64,000 nucleotides of DNA, from the NCBI GenBank assembly GCA_022478985.1, contig JAKSZP010013606.1:1-64000 (forward strand), written 5' to 3'. This document shows, piece after piece, positions 53,059 to 64,000 of this stretch. The notes under the pieces are model-generated. The model made no database searches. It was not told the origin of the DNA and was given only the letters and a program-made list of their open reading frames with translations. Position 1 is the stretch's first letter. Each line of letters opens with the position of its first letter. Made by a program: the position numbers and the translations under genes. This DNA comes from Massospora cicadina (lineage: Eukaryota; Entomophthoromycota; Entomophthoromycetes; Entomophthorales; Entomophthoraceae).

Positions 53059-54642
53059 TGTCGTGATTTTAACCAGATGGAATCCTCCAATGATTTAACA
53101 TTATTTGGAATGATATAGCCAATCCTGGCGGAATGGTTTATTGACTAAGTTTCATGGTATTTAGTTCAATTGCTGGTTAGTTGATCCCCAATTTGGGTTG
53201 AGCCAAAACTAGTATTCCACCAAGTTTGGTATTTTAGGTTCGAGTGGGGCCAATTGGTGGCCCCAAATTAGTTTAAAGGATCACCGGTGACTCCTAGCCA
53301 AGAATGATCCAATCCATCAGTGGAATCAGAAGTTGACGCCAACAGCCATTTGTGGTCCATTGTGGGATTTCCGGCGGAAAGCTGATGTATTGCTTCAGAC
53401 GTTAACTGCCTGTATTGATCAGATGTTGGTGGATCCAACTATTTATAAGTTTGAGGCAGCCGAGGTTGTTTCTGGTGCCTCATTTATTATCAAGATTAGA
53501 TGAGAATAGATGTCAACGAGATGCCAAGATATTCTGAGTCAAAGAAAGTGACTGAAGTAGTTTCCATCGCATTATTATTAATTCAAAGGTCAAAACCAAA
53601 GTTGACATTTATTTAGGTTATTTGTTTATATGGTTCACCAGCGACTTAAGGCTGAGGATGAACCAAAACTAATTTGGACATCAGGAAGGATGGAGTGAGA
53701 GGGTTGATGCCAGGGAAGAAATTATGTAAATAGAGAAGAAGAAAAAGAAGAAAAGAAGTGGTTATCTGAAAGAACCAGTGGAAGAGCTGATATGTCAGCG
53801 ATAGGTGCAGTAGCCTTTTTAAATAGTATAAATACCTGGCGCTTCCCTCTCAATAAACATCTCCCTTTGCTAATTCTTATTATGATTTAAGTTTATATTT
53901 ATTTCTTTGTTAAGGGAATGAGTATAGGGGATCCCTGAAATGGCATGGGTGACATGCCAAGGGGTTAGCTGGCGCCGCTAGCCCTGACGCCTAAGGCAAA
54001 ACAGCAAGGGCTGACCAGTCTTCATACTGGTTAGCCTGCCAACTAGCAGAGCCCAAAGTCGATTTTCTGACACCACCCAAGCTCTAACTTGAGTTTAATG
54101 CAACCTCCCAATAGAAATCAGCCCCCCTTTATCGACCTGAAGTGGGTTCCAGGGGGTTAAAATAGTTTAGTGGCCAATCAGCGCTAAGATCTCTGGTAAT
54201 TGGCTGAAGTGAAAATATTTTAAGCTGGCTGGTTGGCTGACTTATATTAAAATGCTACCCCAAAGTTATTTCATCCCAGCTGTTGACCCACTACCTACAT
54301 AAGCCATGTCAAGATGGAAAGTTTTTAAAGGGTTCTGATAGGTCAAATTGTAAATTAACTAGATCAATTTATACTAGGCTTATCATGAATACCCTCATAT
54401 CCCATGTTTAGCCTCAAAGTAGCATAGATAGTGAGAGGTGTATTAAAAAGGGATCATTCGTTTTATCTAAACCAAAATTGATATCATCTCCCCTTTATAT
54501 TAGTATTTTATATCTATTTTTGGTCAAATTTCCATAATTTCAAAATAACAGCTTCAGGAGTTTTATAACTTTTAACTGCAACTTTGTTGAGCTCCTGTAA
54601 CTCAAGCACCAGCAAACACCCCAAGGTACCAGGATTCCAACA
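53059..54642 (+). repeat. 5' LTR of element C
   Basis: It starts TGTCGTGATTTT (like family D) and ends ATTCCAACA, directly before a primer-like TGGCGCTCACTACAGGGG (54645). It contains a TATA box (53827-53834) and AATAAA (53852-53857). Without a second copy in the window the left edge is inferred from the family-D-like start. Confidence 0.65.
53827..53834 (+). promoter_or_regulatory. TATA box in LTR of element C
   Basis: TATAAATA lies in the LTR, 25 bases before an AATAAA, a typical promoter and polyadenylation arrangement of an LTR. Confidence 0.45.
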
Positions 54643-54644
54643 AG

Positions 54645-54664
54645 TGGCGCTCACTACAGGGGTA
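54645..54664 (+). other. Primer-binding-site-like sequence, element C
   Basis: TGGCGCTCACTACAGGGG occurs two bases after the LTR end. It closely resembles the site of element I (620-640) and differs from the self-complementary sites of elements A, B and G. Confidence 0.5.
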
Positions 54665-54693
54665 GCCTGTACACCAAAATCTTTTAAATAAAG

Positions 54694-56000
54694 TTGGAGA
54701 ATGTTTGGGGGAGTAACCTTTATAATCTCCCTCTTGAAGATGACCCAAGGTCAGCTGCTATGGAACAACAACTAGCCAACGCTTTGTCATGGCCTAAAAA
54801 GCTTGAACATCCTCCCTCTCCAGCTTTTGTGAAGTTGCTCTTGCTGTTCATAGCCCCACTGGAAATAACTTTGCACCCTTTAAACCCCCATTTAAATTCA
54901 AGTTTATTCCCTGGTAATGGTAGCATCGTTTTATTTTTGTATGTATATGAATCCGCTCTGGATGAGATGACCAAGCATCAAAAAATTGAGCATATCCTCC
55001 CTTGCCTAAATCTCCTGGCCTAAGAGATGATGGTTCTTCAAATGGACACCCTTAGTACCTGGGCAGAAGGTAAGGGTACGCTTATTGAGGAATACAGTTC
55101 AGTGCAGAGCTTACATAGGAAAAACCAGGATTTTATATGCCTCATCACAAAAAGGGGGAATCGCTTGCCGCTTTTGTTGATCAGTTATATGGTGAATCCT
55201 AACCCTGTTACTTGCAAAAATGTCACCTCTTAAATATGCGGTTGCTGCTATTATAACTGGCTTAGCTTTTCACCCTTCTTTAGCATTTCATACTATCTCA
55301 GTCATACATCATTTTTGGAAGTTTCATAATATAATGGAGGCTTTATTGGAAGTTGTGGATTTTCATAAAGTTAAAACTACTCATGGAGTTGTGTTGAAGC
55401 CTCAAGTCTTAATTATTGAGGATCTCCCAACCATAGCTTTGCATAAGGGGTCCACAACGACTCCCACGGCACCTCCTGTGCTCATTGCTATCCCAAAACT
55501 GCTCCAGAGGTAAAACCTAAAACAGATCTCCCGCCTCCATGTGAGATTGGTCAAAGTGCATCATCAGTGATAGGACACACTCCCTTATGTCCTCTGCACC
55601 CAGAGTTTGCCCTGCACATTCTGTTAAGACTTCACCATGCTCCACGCCCCCCACTGAGAGGTTTTCTGCAGTGGCTCACTTGCCATGACCCTTCAAGATG
55701 CAGCCCATAGCATCCTCAGCATTTTCTCTGGCTGTTCGCCTCCCAGAACCTACCCCAAAGGTGCAGCCAAAACCTTAAATCATATCACTATGTGAGGATA
55801 AGTCTAAATTCTGTAAATCACCCAAAAAAGAGCTTAGGGCAAAAGCTGTTGAAGCTGAAATACATAATATCATGGCCAAAATAGTAGTTGAGCGCCCCAA
55901 GGGAAGCTAATGCAACAAAAAAGGGCCTGTTGATAAGGTGTATCATATAAGGCAGACCAAATAACCTGATGGGCTTGACTCTAACCTACCTCCTATCCCT
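54694..56000 (+). pseudogene. gag: Element C gag, degenerate
   Basis: Frame 54694-55023 contains LFPGNGSIVLFLYVYESALDEM, resembling the gypsy capsid F.G....v..FL..yE pattern. Further plus-strand pieces (55220-55513, with GVVLKPQVLIIEDLP) follow, separated by stops. No zinc knuckle was identified. Confidence 0.55.
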
Positions 56001-56223
56001 CCGATGTGCATAAGCAACTCCCCTGATGACGAATCTGAAGGGGGTTATGAGGACGTTTTAAATTATGTTCTAGGAGCCCCAGTTCAATTAGGGATACCCA
56101 AATTGGCTGAGCCCTGAAGGGGTAAATAAGGCCAAGATACCCAATGAAACCTACATTAGCCAAGTTCTGGGGTGCCCTGAGGTTATTGATACTGCTAGTG
56201 ATGCCGACCAGTTCATTTCCTGG

Positions 56224-56787
56224 TTGATTCAGCCTATCCAGCAGATTTATACCTTACAAACCAATATACATAGATACTCTGAGGGTTCTCAAAGGCTTTC
56301 CTATACTTTTAGCCTTGATGAGGTGCTAGCTCTTCTTTCCAAATTTTGGGGGACTCTAAACAAGGTAGGGGTTGTCATCAACATGGTACCGTTGAGGGAT
56401 ATCCTTGACACCAACTCTCTGGTCAATGTGATCTCCTCAAAGTTCATCAGGGAGATTAAGTTGGCGCCTGATTTAGGTTACTCTCAGGAGTATGGAATGG
56501 CAGGTTCTAACAGCTTCCACGCCATCAGGGCATACCCCTCTTTACCCTTTTGATTTTCTTAGCTTATCTTGTCAATACTGGCTGAGGCCTTGGATAATAA
56601 TTTTTATGATTTACTTATTAACCCAATTCATGCTTGAGTATGATAAGATCATCAACTTGAAACAGGGTTCCCTTTCCCTGCTAAACTATGAGGTTCCTAT
56701 GATATTAACAAATAAAGAGATTTGCCAAAAAGAATACCCTTGTTTGGTCAAATACCCTTCTTCTGCACTATCTTTACATTATACAAC
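56224..56787 (+). pseudogene. pol: Element C protease region
   Basis: The frame 56224-56553 has DTNSLVNVISSKFIREIKL (about 56407-56463). This aligns with the retropepsin active site D-T-G-x-x-x-N-x-I-S but with asparagine replacing the glycine. Downstream sequence runs into the solo LTR at 56788 and resumes at about 57685. Confidence 0.6.
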
Positions 56788-57679
56788 TGTCATGTTTTAC
56801 ATGATCTTATTGAGGGCACCAACAGCAGGGACAAGGCTGGGAGGCAGGAGGTCCAAAGGGTCAAATTGCAGAACCTTCCTGACATTAAGCACACCTTGGA
56901 TCAACGCTGAGTACTGCTAGGTATGCAAAGGTTGGTGCAAGTGAGGTGTCTAAAGCCCAGCCCCATGTTTTAGCTCTTGCATTAAAATAGATGAGTTTTG
57001 TTTTAAATGATGGCAGCTCATTATTATTAATTGGTGAATGGGGGTTTAAAACCCTTTCTGTTTATAAAATTGTGAGCTTGGGTCATGTTCACATCAATTG
57101 ATCACTTGATTAAGGTCAGCTTCAAAATATGTGACTCTGTCAGATGGAAGCATGCGCCTATTAATGCACCAAAGCTTAGTACCGCTTTCACTGATCCATG
57201 ATTACCCTGAGTTGGCTTAATTATATTTACTTGAGACCAACGTTTCTCATTGGTCATCGTAACCAATAAACCCCATAGTCATTTTACGTTTTTCTTTATG
57301 TTGACTTGGATAAACCTGTGTGCAGACCTCTTTGAGGAGGTTTCATGACGTGTTAGCCAGTTTATTTCTTTTAAGGTAATTAAAGCCTCAGATACACCGC
57401 TGAGCTTACCAGGTTCCCTCCAAACCTGGTCACCCATGCACTCTAGCCCTGTACAAAACTTGGTTATGAACTGCCCTATGGTGCACAGTTAAGTTTTTCT
57501 GTTTGCTCAATCTATTATTATCTTTACCATGCTACACACCTAGCCTTATATCACCTTAGCTCCAGCTCCCTCTGCCGGGTATTTATATGTTCACTCTGAT
57601 GATGAGTTACCTTGCTTTGGTCTAGTGTTTCATGCACCGCCAAGCTGAGAACAGGAAAGTTATAGACACTCTCCTGACA
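56788..57679 (+). repeat. Solo LTR, family A, plus orientation
   Basis: It has TGTCATG...CTGACA ends and aligns with the minus strand of 42721-43619, including the GRQE and PDIKHTLDQR-coding segment near the start. Flanks ACAAC (56783-56787) and ATAAC (57680-57684) are a near-perfect 5-bp duplication. The leader ATG (57298) and about 15 codons are kept, then a TGA follows. Confidence 0.85.
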
Positions 57680-58242
57680 ATAACGTCCAGATGCAATACA
57701 AAACTTTGCCTGATTTGGTGGAAGACTCAGAGGGCATTACTTTTATGTCTCAGAGGAGATAGTAATTAAGTCCGGTGAATAATGCGTGATTGACATCAAG
57801 ATTATTTTACAGATTTGATAGAACTGCTTATATCTCTTAACAGCATCGATGGAGTTAGTCCCCCAGAGCCCTGAATATCGCCTGGAATACTAGATCCTGC
57901 ATACAACGACCTATTTATTACCTGCTGGGGAATCTTACCCATAAGGAAGTTATTATGAAATAACACCAGGAGATAGTAAAAGGTCTTCTAATTTCCCTAA
58001 ATATTTAAAAACCCACTACATCAGGTCTATGTTGGAAATGGGCCTATCTACTGAAAACCTGGTATGTACTCTGCCTAAAGTTCATATTTCAGATGAAATC
58101 ACATAAGATGAGCATGAGAAATCTCACTCTTTATTAGGTGCCTACAGTGATAACTTCTCTAAGTCTGATGCCAATTATGGGCACATGAATGATTGAGTCA
58201 ACCCATTGACGTTTGTGATACCAGTCCTATCTAGTCTAAGAC
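57680..58242 (+). pseudogene. pol: Element C protease-RT spacer, degenerate
   Basis: The sequence between the solo LTR and RT has no long frame. From position it should encode the end of the protease and the linker to RT. Only short plus-strand fragments remain and no motif is clear. Confidence 0.4.
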
Positions 58243-58839
58243 TTACCATAAATTAAAGATGTTTTTAGCACTAGTGGTGCCCAAACATAAATTAAAGGTC
58301 AAAGAGCAACAAATGAGGGCTGAGATCAATCAGTTACTAGAAGCTGGTCTATTATCACCTTTCCAAAGCCCTTGGGCGTCTCCTATCTTGATTATTAAAA
58401 AGAAAACGGAGGTCATTGGGTAATTATGGACTAATGCAAATTGAACAATATCACCAAGAAAGATATTTATCCTATCCCATGTACTGATGATGCTCTTGCA
58501 AAACTCTCTGGCTCCAAGTTCTTCTCCAAATATGAATTTGGCTAGTAGATACTGTTAAATGGACCTTTCTTCAAAAGATCAGAATAAAGTGCTTTAATTT
58601 TCAGTGAAGGCTTATTTCAGCCCACCTGCCTACCGCTAAGGTTGTGCAATTCTCCTGCATCATTTCAATGAATGACGATCACATCTTGAGGGATTTTAAG
58701 AGAAATTGTATGATTGTCTATCTTTATGAAATCACATTATTTACTAAAACTTTCACTGGACATCTCACTCATCTGAAGGAAATCTTTTAACGCCTGCGTG
58801 CATCTAGCTTAAAGTTGAAACCCTTCAAAGGGCACTTTC
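58243..58839 (+). pseudogene. pol: Element C reverse transcriptase, part 1
   Basis: KVKEQQMRAEINQLLEAGLL and SPWASPILIIKKK (about 58290-58405) are the RT finger region, followed by NNITKKDIYPIPC (about 58447-58485) and SKFFSKYEFG. Frameshifts follow through the palm. It ends at 58839 where the solo B LTR starts; the frame continues at 60825 (FFQKKLDFLGLSISQEEI). A micro-insertion lies at 58262-58285. Confidence 0.75.
58262..58285 (-). mobile_element. Micro-retroposon insertion in element C RT
   Basis: Five T then AGCACTAGTGGTGCCC lie between CATAAATTAAAGATG (58247-58261) and CATAAATTAAAGGTC (58286-58300), a 15-bp duplication with two differences. The insert resembles AGTACTAGATGGTCCC of the host-island insertions. 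Without it the RT N-terminal frame reads straight through. Confidence 0.55.
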
Positions 58840-60819
58840 TGTCAGGCAAGCAACAAGTTATTTTTAGACTGGCCTTCCAGTTTAAGTGCTGAATCACCCA
58901 AACAGCAAACCCAAATTCCAGTGGTACTGCTGCTGGTATGACGGTTATGGGACTAGGAATGAGTTCCGCCATTGAGTATCCATGAGCCATAATTATGTAT
59001 AGACACCTAGAAAAATACCAGGTGAACATGGCCTTAAACCCCAAGGATTGTGTAAGGAGAGTGTCTATAACTCTCCTGTTCCCAGCGTGGTAGTGCCTGG
59101 TGCACAGGACCAACGCCAGGGAACTAGCCGTTAGTACAAAAGGAACTAGAGCCCAGCAGAAGGTGCTGGAGCAATAATAACTCAAGTAGAGAAGTGTGAT
59201 ATTAATAACAAAAACCCAACCAAAAGTGACGCGGTGCACAGAGGGATAAGAGGTAAGCGTCCCAGGTTGGAGGGAACCTGGGCGAACAAAAAGTGCACTA
59301 GGGGATAACCTAATCATATTTGTGAAGGAATGGGTAATGTAGCGCAAAACCTCCTTAAAGAGGTCCACACACAGGATCATCTGTAATAACATTTTAATAA
59401 AAAATGGGAAAAACGTGGAAGTTTATTGTGGAAATTCGACCAACATGGAATGTTGGTCACAGAAATCAAATTTAAACTTTGTTAAGGTAGTTCAGGGTTA
59501 GTTGAAGTGGTCCCAAGCACCAATTCACCAATAGGCAAACACTCCCATATAAATTGGTAGAATACACCAAAACAGACTTCACTCAAGTAATCAATTGAGG
59601 TTGTATCTGACCCAAATGCATAGTTTGGTATATGGAACGGGTTTTGAAACCCTGTTCTTCAATAAATCAAATTGAACCATCTTTGTTAATAAAAAAACGT
59701 CCCTTTTAACGCCTGGGCTGACGCAAGGGGCTGGGCGTTATGCACCACACTAGTACTAACCTGAGCATATTTGGCTTGTACCCAGCGTTGGTATAATGTG
59801 TGCTTGAGGTCAGGGAGGGCCTGAAGCTTCACCTTCTGGGATTCCTGCCGCCCAGTCTTATCCTTGGGGTTAGTGCCCACTATCATGTCATTAAACTATG
59901 ACAGATTGTTAGAATACAGGTGGAAAGGGCGGTTTAATTTTGAGCATAAGAACTAGAACTGGGTGATGGGTTTTTATTGGAAATATAGATAAAGAAAATT
60001 GGCCAACAATTTTCTCAGTGTGATTCAACTGATTAAATAGTGTTCTATTGGTAGTGGGTCAAAGAAGAGATTGGATCCCTTAAATTTGACCTAACCTGGC
60101 GAATTTTGGGGGAGGAGCAGATAATTTTAATTGGAACTGACATCAAAGAATTTGGCAGCAGGCTAAGTTGCTATCAGTTCATCCACAAACGTCTAAACTA
60201 ATGCTCAACTGCATTTTCATTGGTTGGCATGACGGCATCTGTCCTGAAAAGCAATGGGAATTCCCTAGGGCCACCCCACATAGGGGCAGTCCCAATTGGT
60301 TGAAAACAGGTTCAGGATGGCCAACCCGCCCATGCTCAGCCACTGGGCATTCATTTGGCCAAATGAGTTGTGTTAGGCACAACTTCCGATTCTTGAACTA
60401 GGGGTTTCAAATTATTGGTGGCAATCCCTGAAAATTCAAAGGGAATTTGGCAGCTGCAATTATATCACTTGATGGCTAAATGTCATCCATGATTCAGGCT
60501 AATACTTCTCTTATTGTCTCTTTCCAAGTATTGGTTTTCTGATCATTAGAATTTATTCCCATTGGTTTTAGACTTTTTGTCTTTGATACAGTAATCTAAG
60601 TGCAGATTTCCTCAATTTGGAGGACAAGTTCAGCAGAGGTGAGTGCAGGTACCTGGGGAGAAATCTTTAGAGGGGAACGCTGTTATCCAGCGCTCCTCTA
60701 CCACGTGAGCGAGATCACCCTGGGTGATGAGGGGTACCGCCACCCTCTTTGGACCCTTCTTGTTTGGGAATGGGAAAATCGCCCAATATATGCAAAGGGG
60801 ACGTTCCTCTGGACTTACA
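58840..60819 (-). repeat. Solo LTR, family B, with CTTTC duplication and nested A LTR
   Basis: Reverse-complement copy of the element B LTR (minus-strand start TGTAAGTCC at 60819, end CTGACA at 58840), about 1120 bp without the nested LTR. Perfect 5-bp duplication CTTTC at 58835-58839 and 60820-60824. It carries a hydrophobic leader-like frame near its minus-strand end, with segments ITVIPAAVPLEFGFAVWVI. Confidence 0.92.
59051..59903 (-). repeat. Solo LTR, family A, nested in solo B LTR
   Basis: 853-bp divergent family-A LTR with TGTCA/TGTAA...ACA ends and a perfect 5-bp duplication GATTG (59046-59050 and 59904-59908). The leader frame is open from ATG 59392 to the LTR end despite many differences from the other copies. 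Confidence 0.93.
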
Positions 60820-60824
60820 CTTTC

Positions 60825-61218
60825 TTCCAAAAGAAATTAGATTTTCTTGGCCTTTCTATTTCCCAAGAAGAAATTAACTTTTACAAGATAATGTTGAAGC
60901 AGTAAAAAATTAACTTCCCCAAAAATCTTTGAGATATCCAAGTGTTTCTAAATATGATGGGATATTACCATCAATATTGTCCCCAAGTTCGCCTAGCTCA
61001 GTGAGCTCCTCTTCCAACTATTGATAAAACACCCCTTTCTCTTAGGTGCTTAATGAGAGGCCGCATTTTGAGACGTTATAGAATTTTCTTAAAAACGCCA
61101 TATCCTACGCCATCCAGATTTATGATAAACCATTCATTTTATTTACTGATGCCTCAGACTGCGCCGTTAGAGCTATCCTGGCTCAATTGGATGAAAACGG
61201 CGTGGATCATCCAGTTTC
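60825..61218 (+). pseudogene. pol: Element C RT end and RNase H start
   Basis: FFQKKLDFLGLSISQEEI continues the RT after the B LTR. The thumb follows (FLNMMGYYHQYCPQ), then YLLMPQTAPLEL/FTDASDCAVRAILAQLDENG in two frames (about 61138-61200), the RNase H core with its aspartate. The element is cut at 61218 by the next A element. Confidence 0.75.
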
Positions 61219-62101
61219 TGTCATGAGAGTGTCTGTAATTCTCTCATTCTCAGAGAGGTGGTGCGGGATGCACAGTCACACTTCCAGGGAACTAGCTGTT
61301 AGCAAGATTGGAAATGGGGCACCGCAGAGGGTGCCAGAGCAAAAGGGACCTAGAGCGAGGGTGTACAACATAGTGTATTTTAGTAAACAAATAAACAATA
61401 GAACCTGGGTAGACCCCAAAGTGAATCCATAATCAAGTGAAAGTTGGCGCTAGTGTGCTTGGTGCCTCGATCTGGAGGGGACCAGGGCGGCCAAAAGGTG
61501 CACTGGATACTGTAGTTAATTTAGAAAATAAAGTGGACAACGTTGTTGGAGACCTTATTGAAGAGGTCCGCGCACAGGTTGCCCAAGGAATCATATTTAA
61601 ATGTAAAATTAACGGGGATTTTATTTTAGGAAGTTGACCAACGAAAAAGGTTGGTTTTGTGATTTATAATCTAAACAATAGGAGGCAAGTTGTCAATCAG
61701 GGAAAATGGTGTTGAGCCTAAGTGAACCAATAGGTGCACCGTACCATCAGCCATGGTACTATAGCTTGAGATTGACCAAACTTGGTTATTGATTGCAGAT
61801 AAGGACGTTCCAAATTTGCAATATTGAAAATCAAGTGTTTTTAACCACCGTTCTCCAATCAACTGAATCAAACTGTCATCATTAAGAATATAGCTAGTGC
61901 GTTTTTGAGCCCTTGCTGTAATTCAGGGCTGCGCATTATGCACATCCCCTGGAATAACCTGGGTATACTTATCCTGAACCCAGCGTTTGTCTAAGGTATA
62001 TCTTAAATCAAGGAGGTCTTACAGCTTGACTTTTTTGGACTCCTGACGTCCAGCCTTATCTTTGCAGTTGGTTCCCTCAATCATGTCATGTAGCCATGAC
62101 A
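61219..62101 (-). repeat. 3' LTR of the second A element
   Basis: 883-bp divergent family-A LTR with TGTCATG...CCATGACA in plus reading, similar to 42721-43619. The leader ATG region is kept (ATGATTCCTTGGGCAAC, minus), but the frame is broken soon after. Confidence 0.88.
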
Positions 62102-62720
62102 TTAACCTCTCGTTCTTTTGGGGATTTACCCTCCTCCAAGGGCTTTTTCCAAGGAAAAGTTTCTGTGGTAGGGGGTCAATTTCATAGTGGCAATTGTTTT
62201 TTTTGACTTGGATCCTGCAGCCTCAGGGAAATGCTCGTGTTAAACTTCAATAAGATCTTGAGCATTGGTGCAGTCACTCGCCAGTACCCAACTGTTCTCC
62301 ACTGCATCAAATCCCTTCCAGGATACCAGATATTCAAAACTTCTTCTTACATGACTGAGACTACTATCTTCTCCACTTTCCACTCTGGCGCACCATCCAT
62401 GAGATAAGCCTAATGAGTCTCTGGTGGGGGGCCTTCAAACAACGTAATCTTACTTTCATGGAAGGTAGCAATGATCCATAATGACAAAGGAAGATCCAAC
62501 TGATATGAGGCGTGGCCCACTTTTCTGACAACGCGGTAAGGGCCATCCTCTTTGGTCCCAGCTTTTTGCATAGCTGCTTGATAGGGATTTTTTAACATCC
62601 AGCATCACGAGATCACCTTCCTTGTATGCTGGACCCACCCATCTTTTTCTGTCTGCGTTCTCCTTATAAGCTTGCATTGCTACATCCAAATTCATGTTCA
62701 CCCCCTGGTTTAAATTTTTT
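62102..62720 (-). pseudogene. pol: Second A element: integrase C-terminus and chromodomain
   Basis: VGPAYKEGDLVMLDV follows KRW here, showing the tryptophan lost to a stop in the other A copy. The GPYRVVRKVGHASYQLDLP segment (about 62540-62490) and the chromodomain (about 62420-62270, with YLVSWKGFDAVENSWV across frames) follow. Frameshifts are frequent. Confidence 0.8.
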
Positions 62721-64000
62721 TGAGAGTCTTCTCAAAGTCCACCACTGCTTCCACTTTAGATCCATAGCTGGGCTCCATGTTGAAGGCAGGATTGAAGCCA
62801 TAGTTGGAGAAATCTGGAAACAACCAATTGATGCATGCTGGGCGTTGTTATAGCTGAATTAGGCCATGGGGAAATAGGAAACCTAACATGAATGATCTGA
62901 GGCAGTGTAACACAGCAGGAACTGTTCCAGGCACTGGTTCACTCGTTAAGTCTGCCCATCTGATTGAGAGTGTTAGGCAGTTGAATGGCAGGGGCGAATC
63001 TGTATAGTTTACACAACTCTTTCCAAAAGACAGAAATAAACTGGGGCCCCCAATCACTACTTATCTCTTGAGGACCCCATGAAAAGCAAACACGTGTGAT
63101 ACAAAGAGCCTAGCCATATCTGCCGCAGTTACTGTGGTTATGCAAGGAATATGGCGAACTTTGAAAATTGGTCCACCACTACTATGATGGCATTGTACCA
63201 TCAGAAGCAGGTAACTCCACAATAAAATCCACTGATAAGGAAGTCCAAGGCCCTTCAGCCTTTTGTACTGAGATTAACAACCTCACAAGGGGCTAATGAT
63301 TTGGTTTCATTTAGTTACAAACTAGGCACTCTTTACAATATCTGGCAACCTGCACAGCTAATACCTTCCAATTGTAAGTGCGCCTAATTAACTCTAGAGC
63401 TTTCGTTTTCCCAGGATGGCCAATGGTGATTCTGTCATGATGGTCCTAGATGATTTTCAGGCAAAGTAGTCCGGCAAGAACCTATAGGCGCCCCTGAAAC
63501 CACACCATCTCATTCTTCACGTGGTAAACTCTGGTAATATCCTCCTGATTTAACTCGCTCTTGGTGAGGACCATAGTATACTTTCTGAAAAAGGCTGTGA
63601 AAGGACTACCTTTCTGAACATACCGTATTACTTTGCATTTTCCAGAGGAGAAAGCGCTGAGTTGTGGGTCATGAGGAGGGACGTTGGGACACAACCTTAT
63701 TCAGCGGAATCATTAAGTGGGTTTTTGTACCTATACCTCCTTTGGATTGAGAGCCAATGCAGAGTTTCAGCTCAAAGCATCTGAAAAACCATTCTCCTGG
63801 CCCTTTGTAATCTCATAAGAAAACACATATTGGGCCAGAGTCTCATGCCAGCAGGTTTGCTGTGGGGTCAGGACATGAGGTGCATGGTAATGCAACAAGG
63901 CACGGTGACCTTTACATATGAAGAAGGGTTGGGATGAGCCATGAAAGTGATGACGCCAATAAGTCAGTGCCTCAATTACTACTAATAACTCTTTGTTGTA
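62721..64000 (-). pseudogene. pol: Second A element: integrase core and RNase H end
   Basis: The minus strand shows the integrase glutamate region (TNEPVPGTVP frame-shifted near 62930), the aspartate region near 63045 (SDWGPQFIS across frames), and the zinc-binding region near 63410-63310. The upstream tether and RNase H end (MKNEMVWFQGRL near 63510; the SSQPFF and HHFHGS segments at 63930-63950) follow. It aligns throughout with 44157-45480 of element A. Breaks are numerous. Confidence 0.75.

Larger units (their letters stand above)
53059..61218 (+). mobile_element. Gypsy element C with four nested insertions
   Basis: 5' LTR (53059-54642), gag (54694 on), protease (about 56224), RT (58243-58839 plus 60825-60960) and RNase H (about 60960-61218) are in plus-strand order. 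The element is interrupted by a solo A LTR, a micro-insertion, a solo B LTR with a nested solo A LTR, and then by a further A element at 61219. The remaining part lies outside the window. It is heavily decayed and thus one of the older elements. Confidence 0.85.
61219..64000 (-). mobile_element. Second family-A gypsy element, truncated by window end
   Basis: Its 3' LTR (61219-62101) and integrase/chromodomain region are present on the minus strand, followed by integrase core and the end of RNase H to 64000. It is more decayed than the A element at 42721-49400. It is inserted in the RNase H of element C; the other end and its target duplication lie outside. Confidence 0.88.

Overview
The window looks like a transposon-packed stretch of a eukaryotic, most probably fungal, genome. 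It holds one convincing host gene, an intronless GC-rich AAAP-family amino acid transporter on the minus strand at 36237-37523. Almost everything else is Ty3/Gypsy LTR retrotransposon, plus one Tad/L1-like non-LTR element and one mariner fold-back. Chromodomain-bearing gypsy elements and a compact single-exon gene fit a fungus. An insect-type mariner remnant is compatible with an insect-associated early-diverging lineage such as Entomophthorales, but that placement is inference only.

Left block (1-18279): element I (1-6593, plus) abuts the truncated element E (6594-8700, LTR family D). E lies in the RT of element H (8701-17045, plus). H is also split by a complete 5.4-kb LINE (10552-15952, minus) with a 14-bp target duplication. 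An unassigned 1.2-kb retroelement-like stretch follows.

Middle-left block (18280-32148): element F (plus) has its 5' LTR split by element G (18335-25088, minus, duplication CCCTG). G carries a solo LTR of its own family (20104-20922). F's protease is split by a solo family-D LTR (27478-27976, duplication GGTTG).

Host island (32149-39448): AT-rich, element-poor DNA around the transporter. It contains tRNA-like motifs and several very short poly(T)-headed insertions with target duplications.

Right block (39449-64000): a gag-like remnant (J) holds element B (39775-52784, plus). B contains element A (42721-49400, minus) and, in its 3' LTR, a palindromic mariner with a TA duplication (51269-51821). 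Element C (53059-61218, plus) is broken by a solo A LTR (56788-57679), a micro-insertion (58262-58285), a solo B LTR (58840-60819) that itself holds a solo A LTR (59051-59903), and a further A element (61219 to the window end).

The most unusual signal is shared by families A, B and G. Each has a short LTR motif complementary to the sequence just inside the 5' LTR, as in Tf1/sushi-type self-primed reverse transcription. In each, the first AUG downstream of that motif opens a hydrophobic, membrane-segment-rich reading frame. This frame runs out of the LTR, across the primer site and into the internal region. Every copy is somewhat decayed, but the breaks differ between copies. I read this as an LTR-encoded membrane leader protein; function is unknown.
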